A stretch of 41,433 bases of DNA from an uncultured Chloroflexales bacterium (GCA_937925925.1 CALANA010000123.1:1-41433), one strand, 5' to 3'. Numbered from the stretch's first letter, positions 25,548-35,723 are shown. Program-made: numbers and translations. The notes: generated by a model not told the origin, from the letters alone.

Positions 25548-25956
25548 GTGCTACTATATCCTGCACAGCTTTTGAAACCATTGATTGTCACTTCTGTGGC
25601 TTTCAGGTATCATAGAGGCATGCAGCGTTGCACAGGATGGCCTCTGCATAAGATCGCTATGCACGATGTGTTCCGCAGCATAGTATCCATAAAGCGAGGT
25701 GAATGGTCAACCAGGTCAATGCTGGCTCGGAGTTCTCTGCCCATACTGCCCGAAGTATCTCACAAGACGATCAGCGGATCATGACTGGTCATGCAAAGTC
25801 TGTGGAAACCCGGCAGGATACCATAGCTACCAGGCACAATGAGAGGAGTAAGAATAGACGCACAGCGTTGTGCGCAATAGCAGTGTGAGCTTCAAAATCA
25901 AAGAGAAAGAGATCTCAGGAAAAGAAAGAACCTTCGCTATTGTGGAGTTTAGAAGT

Positions 25957-28299
25957 ATGAGTAACCTATCTGTTGAACGTAATGGATTGCGATGGATACG
26001 CGTTGATTTACATATTCACACCCCTGCATCCGAAGATTATGCTGAGCCAGGCATCAGTTATCTGGATATTCTGCAAGAAGCTGAACGACGGGAATTGGAA
26101 ATTATTGCCTTTACCGATCATAACACTGTTCAGGGCTATGAGCATTTTCAACGTGAAATCGATTTTTTATGCACCCTGGAAACCGCCGGGCGGCTCACTC
26201 CTGAAGAACAAATACGATTGGATGAGTATCGGCGGTTGTTGAGTAAGATCAATGTGCTACCCGGTTTCGAGTTTACGTCGCATTATGGCGCACATATTCT
26301 TGGTATTTTTAACACCAACCACTCGCTGAGCTTTATTGAAGCAACACTGATTCAACTGGGTATTCCTCCCGATCAACTCAAGAAAGGTCTGTGTAGCATA
26401 CCCAACACCCGCTATGTCACCGACGCCTACGACATTATCGCTCGTGCCGGTGGACTGGTTATTGCGGCGCATGTCAATGGCCCGAATGGCGTTATCACCG
26501 AAACGCTGCGGATGGGCACTAGTGGGCAATCGCGGGTTGCCGCTACCCAGAGTTCCTCCCTGCATGCGCTTGAGTTTATTAACTTTTATACCGACCACGA
26601 CAAATTTACCTCGCCTGGTTTCTATAACGGCAAAACCGAACACTATGAGCGACGGATGTTCTGTATTCAGGGCAGCGATGCACATCGTCTACGCCGCCTA
26701 CCCGATGGGGACTTACAGGATTGGCGACGACATGGCATTGGCGATCGCTATGTTGAATTGTTGTTGCCCAATAACAGCTTTGAAGCGCTCATAGAGTTGT
26801 TTACAAGCCAGCACTTTGACCGCGTGCGGGTGCCCAAACGCGATCAAAAACAGTGGGCAATTGATGTCTTGCGGTCAGGTGCTACTTCCGAACGCCAGAT
26901 TTTGCGCAGTATCGACGACGATCCGCTGTCTGCGGGTGAATTGTGGCGCGATGTCGCTGCGTTGGCGAATGCAGATGGCGGCGTGTTGATTATTGGGTGT
27001 GAACCAGGCGGGCGCATTACTGGGATCACCCGACCTGAACAGGTCAGCGAGATTCTACGCCAGAGTGTACGCGAACACCTTGACCCCCAGCCATACATGT
27101 CGCTTGAACTGATGCCCTATGAAGGGCACGATGTGATGCGGGTTGAGGTCAAACCCGATAGCGTCCCACCATACATAGGTGACAACGGGGTCATCTATGT
27201 GCGTCACGATGGCGAAACGCAGCCTGCTGATCGCGGCGAGATTATGCAACTCTGCCGCCGGGCACTGGCCAAAGGGGGCAGTTCGCCCCTGGATAATGGG
27301 CAGGATCTCGATTTACCACGCAGTGGAGTCGAGATTGTGAGCGATCAGCGGCGTGGTGGTATCTGGAACTACGAAGTGCGTGATCTACGCACGACGGCCG
27401 GTGTCACCCGTGATAAGGCGCAGGGATTGTGGGCCTATGCGATCAGCCGCCACGAAGATTTGCGCGAAGGCCGAATCGACCTCCAGAGCCAGGTACGCTG
27501 GCGGGGCCGCCTGGGAGTCTGGCGTGCCTATCGGCAGGGAAATCGTACCAAATACGATCTCGTGCATCGTGATGCAAATGGAATGATCGATCACGTGTTC
27601 TATGGTGTTTCCGATTGGGGTTTGAGTGAGAACTGGCTGGCGCTGTTGAATGAGCGCAGTGGTGTACCCATTGAACAAGAGCCACAGGCGTTTGATCAAG
27701 AGGAAGACCTGCCCTTTGGCCCTGACGATAGCTTGCCAGACCTGACAATACCTGACAAACCCTGGGGTGAGCGTCGCTACCGTTGGCGGGGGCGTGGCGG
27801 TTTATGGCGTGTGTACCTCGATGGTCATAACGGGGCTTATTTTGATCTGGTTATGAAGGACAAAGACGGCAACGGCTATCAGGAGTTTCAATCTGTACCC
27901 CGCTCCAAGTTGACCGATCCCTGGCTGGCGCTGATCCGTGTCCCGCGTCCACGCACTGGCATTGAAGTAGTCAGTGCGGAACTTGATGAAGATGGCGAAT
28001 GGCGGTATATCTTCCGCAATCTACGCACTGGTGACGTGAGTGGTATGCCCTGGCGACTGCAAGACATTGAGGCCGGAACAGTACGTGAATATGCGGCCCG
28101 CATGTATCTGCGCGATAATCCACTCGACGAGTCACAGGTGCGCTGGTGGGGCAATATTGGCTATATGCGCCCTATGCGCAGCCAGGTTGACCTGGTCTAT
28201 CGTGATGAGCAGGGCAAGGATCATTTCTTCTATGCAGCACGCCGCGAAGAGCTACAGGGCGAGTGGCGTGACTTGCTCGATCTGTATGAGGAAATGTAA
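25957..28299 (+). CDS. PHP-domain + AlbA_2 (Schlafen-type) multidomain protein with C-terminal repeated domain
   Basis: PHP motifs VDLHIHTP, AFTDHNT, LPGFEF and GSDAH; AlbA_2 ELWRDVAALANADGGVLIIGCEPGG...GVIYVRHDGETQPA; C-terminal repeats GVEIVSDQ.../GIEVVSAE... with VRWRGRLGVWRAY/YRWRGRGGLWRVY/VRWWGNIGYMRPM. Confidence 0.9.
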   Translation: MSNLSVERNGLRWIRVDLHIHTPASEDYAEPGISYLDILQEAERRELEIIAFTDHNTVQGYEHFQREIDFLCTLETAGRLTPEEQIRLDEYRRLLSKINVLPGFEFTSHYGAHILGIFNTNHSLSFIEATLIQLGIPPDQLKKGLCSIPNTRYVTDAYDIIARAGGLVIAAHVNGPNGVITETLRMGTSGQSRVAATQSSSLHALEFINFYTDHDKFTSPGFYNGKTEHYERRMFCIQGSDAHRLRRLPDGDLQDWRRHGIGDRYVELLLPNNSFEALIELFTSQHFDRVRVPKRDQKQWAIDVLRSGATSERQILRSIDDDPLSAGELWRDVAALANADGGVLIIGCEPGGRITGITRPEQVSEILRQSVREHLDPQPYMSLELMPYEGHDVMRVEVKPDSVPPYIGDNGVIYVRHDGETQPADRGEIMQLCRRALAKGGSSPLDNGQDLDLPRSGVEIVSDQRRGGIWNYEVRDLRTTAGVTRDKAQGLWAYAISRHEDLREGRIDLQSQVRWRGRLGVWRAYRQGNRTKYDLVHRDANGMIDHVFYGVSDWGLSENWLALLNERSGVPIEQEPQAFDQEEDLPFGPDDSLPDLTIPDKPWGERRYRWRGRGGLWRVYLDGHNGAYFDLVMKDKDGNGYQEFQSVPRSKLTDPWLALIRVPRPRTGIEVVSAELDEDGEWRYIFRNLRTGDVSGMPWRLQDIEAGTVREYAARMYLRDNPLDESQVRWWGNIGYMRPMRSQVDLVYRDEQGKDHFFYAARREELQGEWRDLLDLYEEM

Positions 28300-28300
28300 G

Positions 28301-28346
28301 CGGCAGGGTTGGAGCGTTGGAACGCTCCAACGTTCCAACCCTGCCG
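28301..28346. terminator. Long hairpin directly after the PHP-AlbA_2 stop codon (terminator-like or REP-like)
   Basis: CGGCAGGGTTGGAGCGTTGGA-ACGC-TCCAACGTTCCAACCCTGCCG; 21-bp stem with a single G:U; no strong U-tract. Confidence 0.6.
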
Positions 28347-28420
28347 AAGGTCAAAAAGCTTGTCCTGAACGAAGGTGAAGGGACGTTGTGTTTGAGCAAC
28401 CGCGTAGCCCGTGTTCATAA

Positions 28421-28669
28421 CAGGACGTACGCGGTGGTATGGTCAAATAGCCTTTTCGCCGTAGTTTACCCCTTCGACGACGCTCAGAGCTTGCCCTGAG
28501 CGCAGTCGAACGGGGCAGGCTCTGAGCGAAGCCGAATGGGGCAAAACAGTACTTTGTTTCTTTTTCACCCACATTTTCACCTACGGGGAAAATGTGGGTG
28601 AAAAGGGAGTTTCTTCTACGCTGCTGCAGGCATAAAGGACGTTCTGTTCACGCGACCGCGTACGTCCTG
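28421..28669. mobile_element. MITE-like element, family 1, intact copy (249 bp)
   Basis: 15-bp perfect terminal inverted repeats CAGGACGTACGCGGT/ACCGCGTACGTCCTG; exact 7-bp flanking duplication TTCATAA (28414-28420 and 28670-28676); internal 17-bp-stem hairpin at 28562-28604. Confidence 0.85.
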
Positions 28670-28785
28670 TTCATAAGGTACTAGAACTGAGGAACAGCAA
28701 CTCAGCACAGAGGATGCAGCAGAGCGCATCGTTCAGCAACTCTGAATTCTATGCGCTCTCTGTGGTAAAAGATTTCCGTTCTACT

Positions 28786-30144
28786 CTACACCAGCAAACT
28801 CAACGGTGCTTCTAGTAGCCGCTTGAACTCTTGCAGAAACTGCGCCGCTATTGCTCCATCAACGATCCGATGATCAACACTGAGCGTGACATGCATAATC
28901 TCGCCTATGACGATTGTGCCATCACGTACCACCGGTACTGTGCGCACAGCCCCGACCGCCAGTGCTGCCGATTGTGGTGGCGTAATGATCATCCCGAACT
29001 CAACCACGTCATACATCCCGAGATTGGAGACCGTAAATGTGCCGCCCTCCAGTTCATTGGGCTTGATCTTGCCTTCCCGCGCCCGTGTTGCCAGTTCCTT
29101 GACTTCTGCCGCAATGATACCCAGGCTCTTTTTGTCCGCATCAACGATGGGCGGTGCCACCAGACCCTCTTCTATCGCAATCGCCACACTGATATTGATC
29201 TGCGCATGTTGCACAAAGCCAGGTTGCCCGTCGGAACCAGCAGCATAGCTGCTATTGACCACCGGAAATGCTCGTAATGCCTTCGCTGTGGCCTTGATCA
29301 CCAGGTCGTTCACCGAGATTTTAACCGGGGCCACACCGCTCTCATTGATCTGCGCACGCCACTGGAGTGCGTTAGCCATATCAACCTCGGTCGTCACATA
29401 AATATGCGGTATGCCTGGCTTGGCTTCAGTCATACGCCGCGCAATAGCACGCCGCATGCGAGTCATAGGAACGACTTCCCCTGTCGGCAGGGTTGCTGCC
29501 GCAGGTGCTGGTGCCGCTGCCGGTCTGGATGCGGGTGCGGGCGCTGCAGGCGCTGCAGGTTCTGCCTTTTTGGGGCCGGGTACCGGTTTCGGTGGTGCCG
29601 CAGCCGGTGCTGATGTGGTCTGGCGCTGTTGATAGAGCGCTTCCACATTCTCCTTGATGATCCGCCCACCTGGCCCGGTACCTTCAACGTGCCGCAGATC
29701 AATCCCATATTCCTCGGCCAGACGCCGAGCGACGGGTGAGGCGATGATCCGATCCTCAACCGCATGTCCATTCCCTGGCACCTGACGTGCCGGGCCGCGC
29801 TGCCTTCCCTGCGCTTCAGACGGTGGTTCAGCCTGCGTCAGTTGCGATCCTACCGCTGCTGCTGACTCGCTCGACGGACTGGTTGCCGTTGTATCAACGG
29901 GGTCTGCCTCGCCTTCGCCAATAATCGCTATCGTTTCGCCAATTGGAACCGTCTGCCCCTCCTGCACGAGAATTTGCTGCAGTGTGCCGCTTTCATACGA
30001 CTCAAGCTCCATGGTGGCCTTATCGGTTTCGATTTCGAGCAGAATATCACCTTTCTCCACCTGGTCACCCGGTTGCTTCAGCCAGCGCCCAATGGTACCC
30101 TCCTCCATCGTGTCGCTCAGGCGAGGCATAGTCAACTCGGCCAT
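28786..30144 (-). CDS. pdhC: Pyruvate/2-oxoacid dehydrogenase E2, dihydrolipoamide acetyltransferase
   Basis: MAELTMPRLSDTMEEGTIGRWLKQPGDQVEKGDILLEIETDKATMELESYESG lipoyl domain; E2 catalytic VDHRIVDGAIAAQFL. Confidence 0.95.
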   Translation of the reverse strand: MAELTMPRLSDTMEEGTIGRWLKQPGDQVEKGDILLEIETDKATMELESYESGTLQQILVQEGQTVPIGETIAIIGEGEADPVDTTATSPSSESAAAVGSQLTQAEPPSEAQGRQRGPARQVPGNGHAVEDRIIASPVARRLAEEYGIDLRHVEGTGPGGRIIKENVEALYQQRQTTSAPAAAPPKPVPGPKKAEPAAPAAPAPASRPAAAPAPAAATLPTGEVVPMTRMRRAIARRMTEAKPGIPHIYVTTEVDMANALQWRAQINESGVAPVKISVNDLVIKATAKALRAFPVVNSSYAAGSDGQPGFVQHAQINISVAIAIEEGLVAPPIVDADKKSLGIIAAEVKELATRAREGKIKPNELEGGTFTVSNLGMYDVVEFGMIITPPQSAALAVGAVRTVPVVRDGTIVIGEIMHVTLSVDHRIVDGAIAAQFLQEFKRLLEAPLSLLV

Positions 30145-30197
30145 TGTATCGCTCCTTTGCTGTTTGCCGTGGCACAACTGGCTGCACGGCGATGTTA

Positions 30198-31187
30198 CTA
30201 TCGTGTCCCCACCAGCGTCTGATGAATTGCGTCAATGAGATGTTGCGCACTGGGTAATGCCGCCCGTTCCAAGACCTTGGCATAGGGCAGGGGCACCTCA
30301 ACCCCCGCGACCCGGCGCACTGGCGCATCCAGATAATCAAACGCTTCTTCCTGAATAGTGGCCGCAATCTCGGCCCCAATGCCATACGAGCGCCAATCTT
30401 CCTCAAGAATAACCGCCCGATTGGTTTTCTTCACCGAATTCACTATTGTTGGCTTATCCAGTGGGCGGAGCGAGCGTAAGTCAACCACCTCGATACTCAA
30501 GCCCTCTTCTTCCTCCAGACGGCGCGCCACGTCTAACGCCAGTACCGTCATCCGCGAGTAGGCAACAATCGTCAGATCCGTACCTGTCCGTTTGACTTCA
30601 GCCTCGCCAATCGGGATCGTATAGTCACCATTCTCTGGAACCTCGCCCCTGGTGTTGTACAGCGCCAGATTTTCAATAAAAATGACCGGATCGTTATCCC
30701 GAATAGCACTGCGCAACATGCCCTTCGCATCATAGGGGGTCGAGGGCACCAGCACCTTCAGGCCCGGCACATACGCGAACCAGGCCTCAAAATTTTGCGA
30801 GTGTGTCGCTGCGAGTTGTTGCCCTCCGCCACCCGGCGTGCGGATAACCATCGGCACTGATGATTGACCACCAAACATATAGTGGATCTTGGCCGCATGA
30901 TTGACAATCTGATCAATCGCCAGCAGAATAAAATTGATGGTCATAATCTCTACCACCGGCCGCAGACCAAGCATCGCCGCACCCGCAGCCATACCCACAA
31001 AACCCTCCTCGGCAATCGGCGTATCAACGACCCGCTTCGGCCCAAATTCCTGGAGTAACCCTGCCGTTACCTTGTATGAACCCTCAAAAATCCCGATTTC
31101 CTCGCCCATCAAAAACACATTTTCATCACGCCGCAGTTCTTCGCGCAACGTTTCGTTTAGCGCCTGTCGATAGGTAATGACTGGCAT
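30198..31187 (-). CDS. pdhB: Pyruvate dehydrogenase E1 component, beta subunit
   Basis: MPVITYRQALNETLREELRRDENVFLMGEEIGIFEGSYKVTAGLLQEFGPKRVVDTPIAEEGFVGMAAGAAM. Confidence 0.96.
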   Translation of the reverse strand: MPVITYRQALNETLREELRRDENVFLMGEEIGIFEGSYKVTAGLLQEFGPKRVVDTPIAEEGFVGMAAGAAMLGLRPVVEIMTINFILLAIDQIVNHAAKIHYMFGGQSSVPMVIRTPGGGGQQLAATHSQNFEAWFAYVPGLKVLVPSTPYDAKGMLRSAIRDNDPVIFIENLALYNTRGEVPENGDYTIPIGEAEVKRTGTDLTIVAYSRMTVLALDVARRLEEEEGLSIEVVDLRSLRPLDKPTIVNSVKKTNRAVILEEDWRSYGIGAEIAATIQEEAFDYLDAPVRRVAGVEVPLPYAKVLERAALPSAQHLIDAIHQTLVGTR

Positions 31188-31188
31188 G

Positions 31189-32277
31189 TCAGGTTCCCCT
31201 TTCAGCTATCAGTGCCGCTGCAACGGCATCAGATGCGCCTGGTGTATTGGCGACCGGAGTGGCATACATAAAAGTGAAGAGATCTTCAACCTGGGGATCG
31301 GGACTATCATTGGCAAAATCGATAGCCTCCTGCACCTCACGTTCTACCTGGTCAGCCATGTGCTTAAGCCAGGCATCATCTATAAACTGCGCGTTGAGCA
31401 ACGCCTGGGCATAGCGTTGGATGGGATCATCGGCCCGTCCCTGGCGCACTTCCTCTTCTGACCGATACCGCGCCGGGTCAACCACCGAATGCCCTCGAAA
31501 CCGATAGCTGATTGCCTCCAGAATGGCCGGCTCGCCTTCATGCTGCGCCCGCTCACGCAGACGGCGAGTGACATCACGCATCGTCAGCACATCTTTGCCA
31601 TCAACGCGTTCTCCATGAATGCGATGCGCACAGCCCTTTTTATACAATTCTGGTTCGGCTGACCCGCGTTCAACCGTCGTGCCCATGCCATAGCCATTGT
31701 TCACCACCAAAAAAATCACCGGTAACTGATAGAGTTTTGCCATATTGAGCGCTTCATGCCATGCCCCGATATTAGTAGTGGCATCACCCATCTGGCAAAT
31801 CACCACCCCCTCACGCTCCTGATATTTCAGCGCAAATGCCGCTCCAACTGCCAGTGGGATCTGCCCACCAACAATCGCATACCCACCCATAAAATTGGTC
31901 GCACGATCAAACAGATGCATGGAGCCGCCCCGCCCCCGCGAAACACCGGTGTCTTTGCCAAAAAGCTCGGCCATCACTACCCCCGGTGATACGCCACGTG
32001 CGAGAATGTACCCATGCTCACGGTAGTTGGTGAAAATGTAGTCCTGCGGCTGAATACCGGCCATTAAGCCAACAATCGTGGCTTCCTCACCCAGATTCAA
32101 ATGGCAATACCCACCAATGCGCGCCTTCGTATACATTTCACCAGTACGTTCCTCAAAACGCCGGATCAAAAGCATCTGGTGGTAATAGTGCCGTAATTGT
32201 TCGGCATCTTCTTCTGCCAGATTGCGCTGGTTATTCGTTGCAATGTTCATCCGGGCTTCTGTTGCTATTTCGCTCAT
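31189..32277 (-). CDS. pdhA: Pyruvate dehydrogenase E1 component, alpha subunit
   Basis: YYHQMLLIRRFEERTGEMYTKARIGGYCHLNLGEEA; ThDP motif GDATTNIGAWHEALNMAKLYQLPVIFLVVNNGYGMGT. Confidence 0.96.
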   Translation of the reverse strand: MSEIATEARMNIATNNQRNLAEEDAEQLRHYYHQMLLIRRFEERTGEMYTKARIGGYCHLNLGEEATIVGLMAGIQPQDYIFTNYREHGYILARGVSPGVVMAELFGKDTGVSRGRGGSMHLFDRATNFMGGYAIVGGQIPLAVGAAFALKYQEREGVVICQMGDATTNIGAWHEALNMAKLYQLPVIFLVVNNGYGMGTTVERGSAEPELYKKGCAHRIHGERVDGKDVLTMRDVTRRLRERAQHEGEPAILEAISYRFRGHSVVDPARYRSEEEVRQGRADDPIQRYAQALLNAQFIDDAWLKHMADQVEREVQEAIDFANDSPDPQVEDLFTFMYATPVANTPGASDAVAAALIAERGT

Positions 32278-32582
32278 CGTCTGTCACTCCTTAGTGATAC
32301 ATTTCCATGGCGTTAAAATTACATCACACGCCGCATGCCGCCCGTCTCGTGCCTCGTGCGCCGCCCGCCCCGTCGCTCATCATTGACGCCGAGTGGCACC
32401 GGAATGACCGTGCCGCACCTTGACCGGACGCGCTCCATCCGCCGTCTCACGCTTCGCCCCGCATGCCGCATAGAGAACAGGGAACAGAAACCAGAACCTC
32501 CCACTAATCAGACTGGGCATCTGTAACCTGTAACCTGAGGATACCTCGCGCATCAGGCATCCTCGCCTCTTCAACGCACGCT

Positions 32583-33050
32583 TCACATACCCGGTGGCTC
32601 AACCTCATGCACAAATGCGCTCTGCGGTGCATGGCAGCGGGGACACTGCGTTGGTACCGTGGCGCTACGCACAATTTCACCACAGACGTTGCACACCCAG
32701 CGCATAGCAATCTGACGTATCAGATCGGAACGACTGAGAATACCGACAATTTTGCCCCCTTGCAGCACTGGTACACGACGAATGTGTTGAATGGTTAGCA
32801 AATGCGCAACTTCCTCAACATCGGTATCAACGCTCACACTAATAACGCTCCGGCTCATAACATCGGCAACCGTATGTCCTTCTCTGGCAATCAAGTCATG
32901 CTCAGTAATCATCCCAACCAACCCGCCCGCGTCATTTACCACCGGTATTCCACTAATCCGATGGCGTGCCATGAGGCGGGCAGCATCCTCCACAATGCTG
33001 CTTTCCCGTACCGTAATGACGTTCGGTGTCATAATATCTCTGGCTTTCAT
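32583..33050 (-). CDS. CBS-domain pair protein with C-terminal rubredoxin/rubrerythrin-type zinc ribbon
   Basis: MKARDIMTPNVITVRESSIVEDAARLMARHRISGIPVV... two CBS motifs; CNVCGEIVRSATVPTQCPRCHAPQSAF. Confidence 0.9.
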   Translation of the reverse strand: MKARDIMTPNVITVRESSIVEDAARLMARHRISGIPVVNDAGGLVGMITEHDLIAREGHTVADVMSRSVISVSVDTDVEEVAHLLTIQHIRRVPVLQGGKIVGILSRSDLIRQIAMRWVCNVCGEIVRSATVPTQCPRCHAPQSAFVHEVEPPGM

Positions 33051-33303
33051 GCCACAAACCCCTTTTTGCACCAATCCTGAGTGTGGCGCTACGTTGCCTC
33101 CATAATATGCAAAAGGTGGGCCATTTCATCCCCTTTCACATTCAGTCAGGATTATAAAAATTCTACATATCTGGTAGTATAACAAAGGTTCAGGTGATTC
33201 CGTAGTATGCGCGCACACGCTGATGCGAGACACAGATCAATATGAGCGCAGCGGAGGCTCGACTCAGAGGCTTGACATTGAGCGAAGGTTTTATCGCCGC
33301 AGC

Positions 33304-33591
33304 TTAATCGCCATCGGCATTCTGTTGGCGGTTGCGTAACTCGGCGTGGAGTTGGAGGGCCCGTTCTTCACCTAACTCGTCCCGCAGGCGCGTCCACAGC
33401 CAGTCCCAATCACTTTCCGGTTTTACCGGAACCTTGATGTGTAAGACTGCACCGCGCAATGGCGCTCCGCATTGGGGACATTGGGTGATATGCTTTTTGG
33501 TCACGGGATCATAATAGACCCGTGAATGCTTCACCCCATCCCAGATTTTCTGCACCCAGATCGCACACCCACACGCATGGTAGCGTATCAT
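33304..33591 (-). CDS. Small zinc-ribbon hypothetical protein
   Basis: MIRYHACGCAIWVQKIWDGVKHSRVYYDPVTKKHITQCPQCGAPLRG; two CxC/CxxC knuckles. Confidence 0.65.
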   Translation of the reverse strand: MIRYHACGCAIWVQKIWDGVKHSRVYYDPVTKKHITQCPQCGAPLRGAVLHIKVPVKPESDWDWLWTRLRDELGEERALQLHAELRNRQQNADGD

Positions 33592-33830
33592 CTCCTCACC
33601 TCTCTACTTCTGCAGCTGGTGTCGATACTGTACCGTATTCGTTTGTATTTTTCTTAGAACAACCAGTTATCCAGAAGCATACCTGCTTGTTTTGTGAATA
33701 ATGTACAAACTATAACAATAAACATACGGAGAACAAGCTGCAAATGGGTAGATACATGAGGTAGCTTATGCCTACCCGAATGGATAGGCATAGTTCAGAA
33801 CAATGGGTAGGGTTCACCGCACCGAAGTGG

Positions 33831-35723
33831 CTAGCCCGTACCACGGATATAAATATTCGGCCAGGGCTTGAAGGTGGTGGGAAACGTATCTTGACGAATA
33901 ATAACATCACCCTGGCGCACAACGCGATAGATCTCAACTTTCATGCCGCTCAAGGCATAGTCGGTCTGGCGCACATAGCCGCGTGGGAGCGACGGGTCAT
34001 TCAGATAGACCGGGGTACGCGGGGCCGGGGTACGTTCCAGAATGGCATGACTTATCGTCACCGCCCGGTGAACAGGTGGCCCATACAGCGCAATCGTCAA
34101 TCGCTGGCGATTCAAATCCGGCCAGGCCTGCACCAGCAGCCAGCCACCGGTATCGTTTACAAACTGCAAATCCTGGGCACCCGTATAAATCGTAGCATCA
34201 AGCCCAGGCGGTTCACCCAGTTCCTCATACCATGGAATGCGGAACGAATGCTCATGTCGCTCAATAATCGGCAATCCCGACCAGAAAGCTGCCCGGAACA
34301 TCGTCGTCGAAACCTGGCACAGACCACCACCCCATTCACGCTGAGTACGATTGTTCACAATCGCCAGGCCCTGGACAAACCCACCACTGGCATCAACAAC
34401 ACCCAGGTTATCATTGAACGAAAAAACACCATCGGGGGGCACCAGCAACCCGTGCATACGGTTTGAACCAGCGCGAATATTGGTGATACGATATCCTTCC
34501 GAGGCCCGAAACGAACTGACGCCAGCACCGACCAGATGCGTGATCCCAAGACTGGCAAGATTGGCCTCCGTCACCGGTGGCGGAATCTGCGTCATTGGCA
34601 ACTCAATCGTGCGCGACCCACCGCGTAGCGCCACATTCACCGCCTCCAGCGCCAGAGCGGCATCAAGCCCACGCCCTGGTAACCCGTGTTGAAATATTTC
34701 CAGATGACCATCGTTCCAATTGAGGCGTGGTAACGTCCCCTCCTCGCGTAGCGCCTCGGACATAGGAATGAGCGCGTTGCGCAGGCCAGCTTGATCCACG
34801 AAGGGTGTAATCACCGCACGACCATCGGCGTCAGTAGTACGATCCAGATGAATCCAGGTAGCTATCTGTTCGGGTAGCCATTCCCAGGCGCACGTGTGGA
34901 TGCATTGGCCGGCAGCACCGGTCAGAATAATCGGCTCATCCAGGAGTGTATGCAGTTCCGCCACGATGGGTGCAATATCAGTATCGCGCACTGCGGGCAA
35001 GAGCATGCGCGTACGTAACACAACTGATTGTGGTTCTAAAGCCTGAATAGCGGCGGTCATGTCTTGCAACATATCATCAACCAGCACCTGGGTACCGATC
35101 TGCTCGGATGTTACCACAATATGTGGCCCGTGTAATGCGACATCCGCATCACGCGGTGGCGTCTCAACACTCTGCGCCACCGCCAGCAGGTAGTTTTGCA
35201 TAACTGTTTGATCTACCGCTACCCGCAACGGTATCTCAACGCCATGCTCCCAGATCGCTGCCGCCATTTGTGCATTATCGATACGATTACCGATTCGACC
35301 TGTGGCAAAAGCGGCTTGAATAGCCTGGTCAAAATCAAGATAAATACCCAATTCCTCGGCATTCGGGCGCCAGCGTTGTTCACCATACACAATCTCGACC
35401 GGGTTCTTCTGAAAATTGGCATACCGTCGTTCAAGCGCCGCATGTGCCCTGGAAAGCCGATAGCCACCCAGATCCAGACCGCGCACACTGATGTGCGGAT
35501 AGATACGCTGGTCAAAATTACGTTCACCAATGAGTAGCACTGCCACGCCAATTCCACCTACCAGCATCAGCAACATCAATATGACCAGAAACCACTCGAG
35601 TGGATTACCCAGTCGTCGCTGTCGTTGCCGCCGATCACGCTGCCGTAGTGGTTGAATCGGACGTGGACGAGGCCTGCCGATTGTCTCTACAGCCGGTTGC
35701 TCTCGAATGATATATTCGTTCAT
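33831..35723 (-). CDS. VanW family protein with N-terminal TM and peptidoglycan-binding-like domain
   Basis: SSFRASEGYRITNIRAGSNRMHGLLVPPDGVFSFNDNLGVVDASGGFVQGLAIVNNRTQREWGGGLCQVSTTMFRAAFWSGLPIIERHEHSFRIPWYE is the VanW signature. Confidence 0.93.
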   Translation of the reverse strand: MNEYIIREQPAVETIGRPRPRPIQPLRQRDRRQRQRRLGNPLEWFLVILMLLMLVGGIGVAVLLIGERNFDQRIYPHISVRGLDLGGYRLSRAHAALERRYANFQKNPVEIVYGEQRWRPNAEELGIYLDFDQAIQAAFATGRIGNRIDNAQMAAAIWEHGVEIPLRVAVDQTVMQNYLLAVAQSVETPPRDADVALHGPHIVVTSEQIGTQVLVDDMLQDMTAAIQALEPQSVVLRTRMLLPAVRDTDIAPIVAELHTLLDEPIILTGAAGQCIHTCAWEWLPEQIATWIHLDRTTDADGRAVITPFVDQAGLRNALIPMSEALREEGTLPRLNWNDGHLEIFQHGLPGRGLDAALALEAVNVALRGGSRTIELPMTQIPPPVTEANLASLGITHLVGAGVSSFRASEGYRITNIRAGSNRMHGLLVPPDGVFSFNDNLGVVDASGGFVQGLAIVNNRTQREWGGGLCQVSTTMFRAAFWSGLPIIERHEHSFRIPWYEELGEPPGLDATIYTGAQDLQFVNDTGGWLLVQAWPDLNRQRLTIALYGPPVHRAVTISHAILERTPAPRTPVYLNDPSLPRGYVRQTDYALSGMKVEIYRVVRQGDVIIRQDTFPTTFKPWPNIYIRGTG

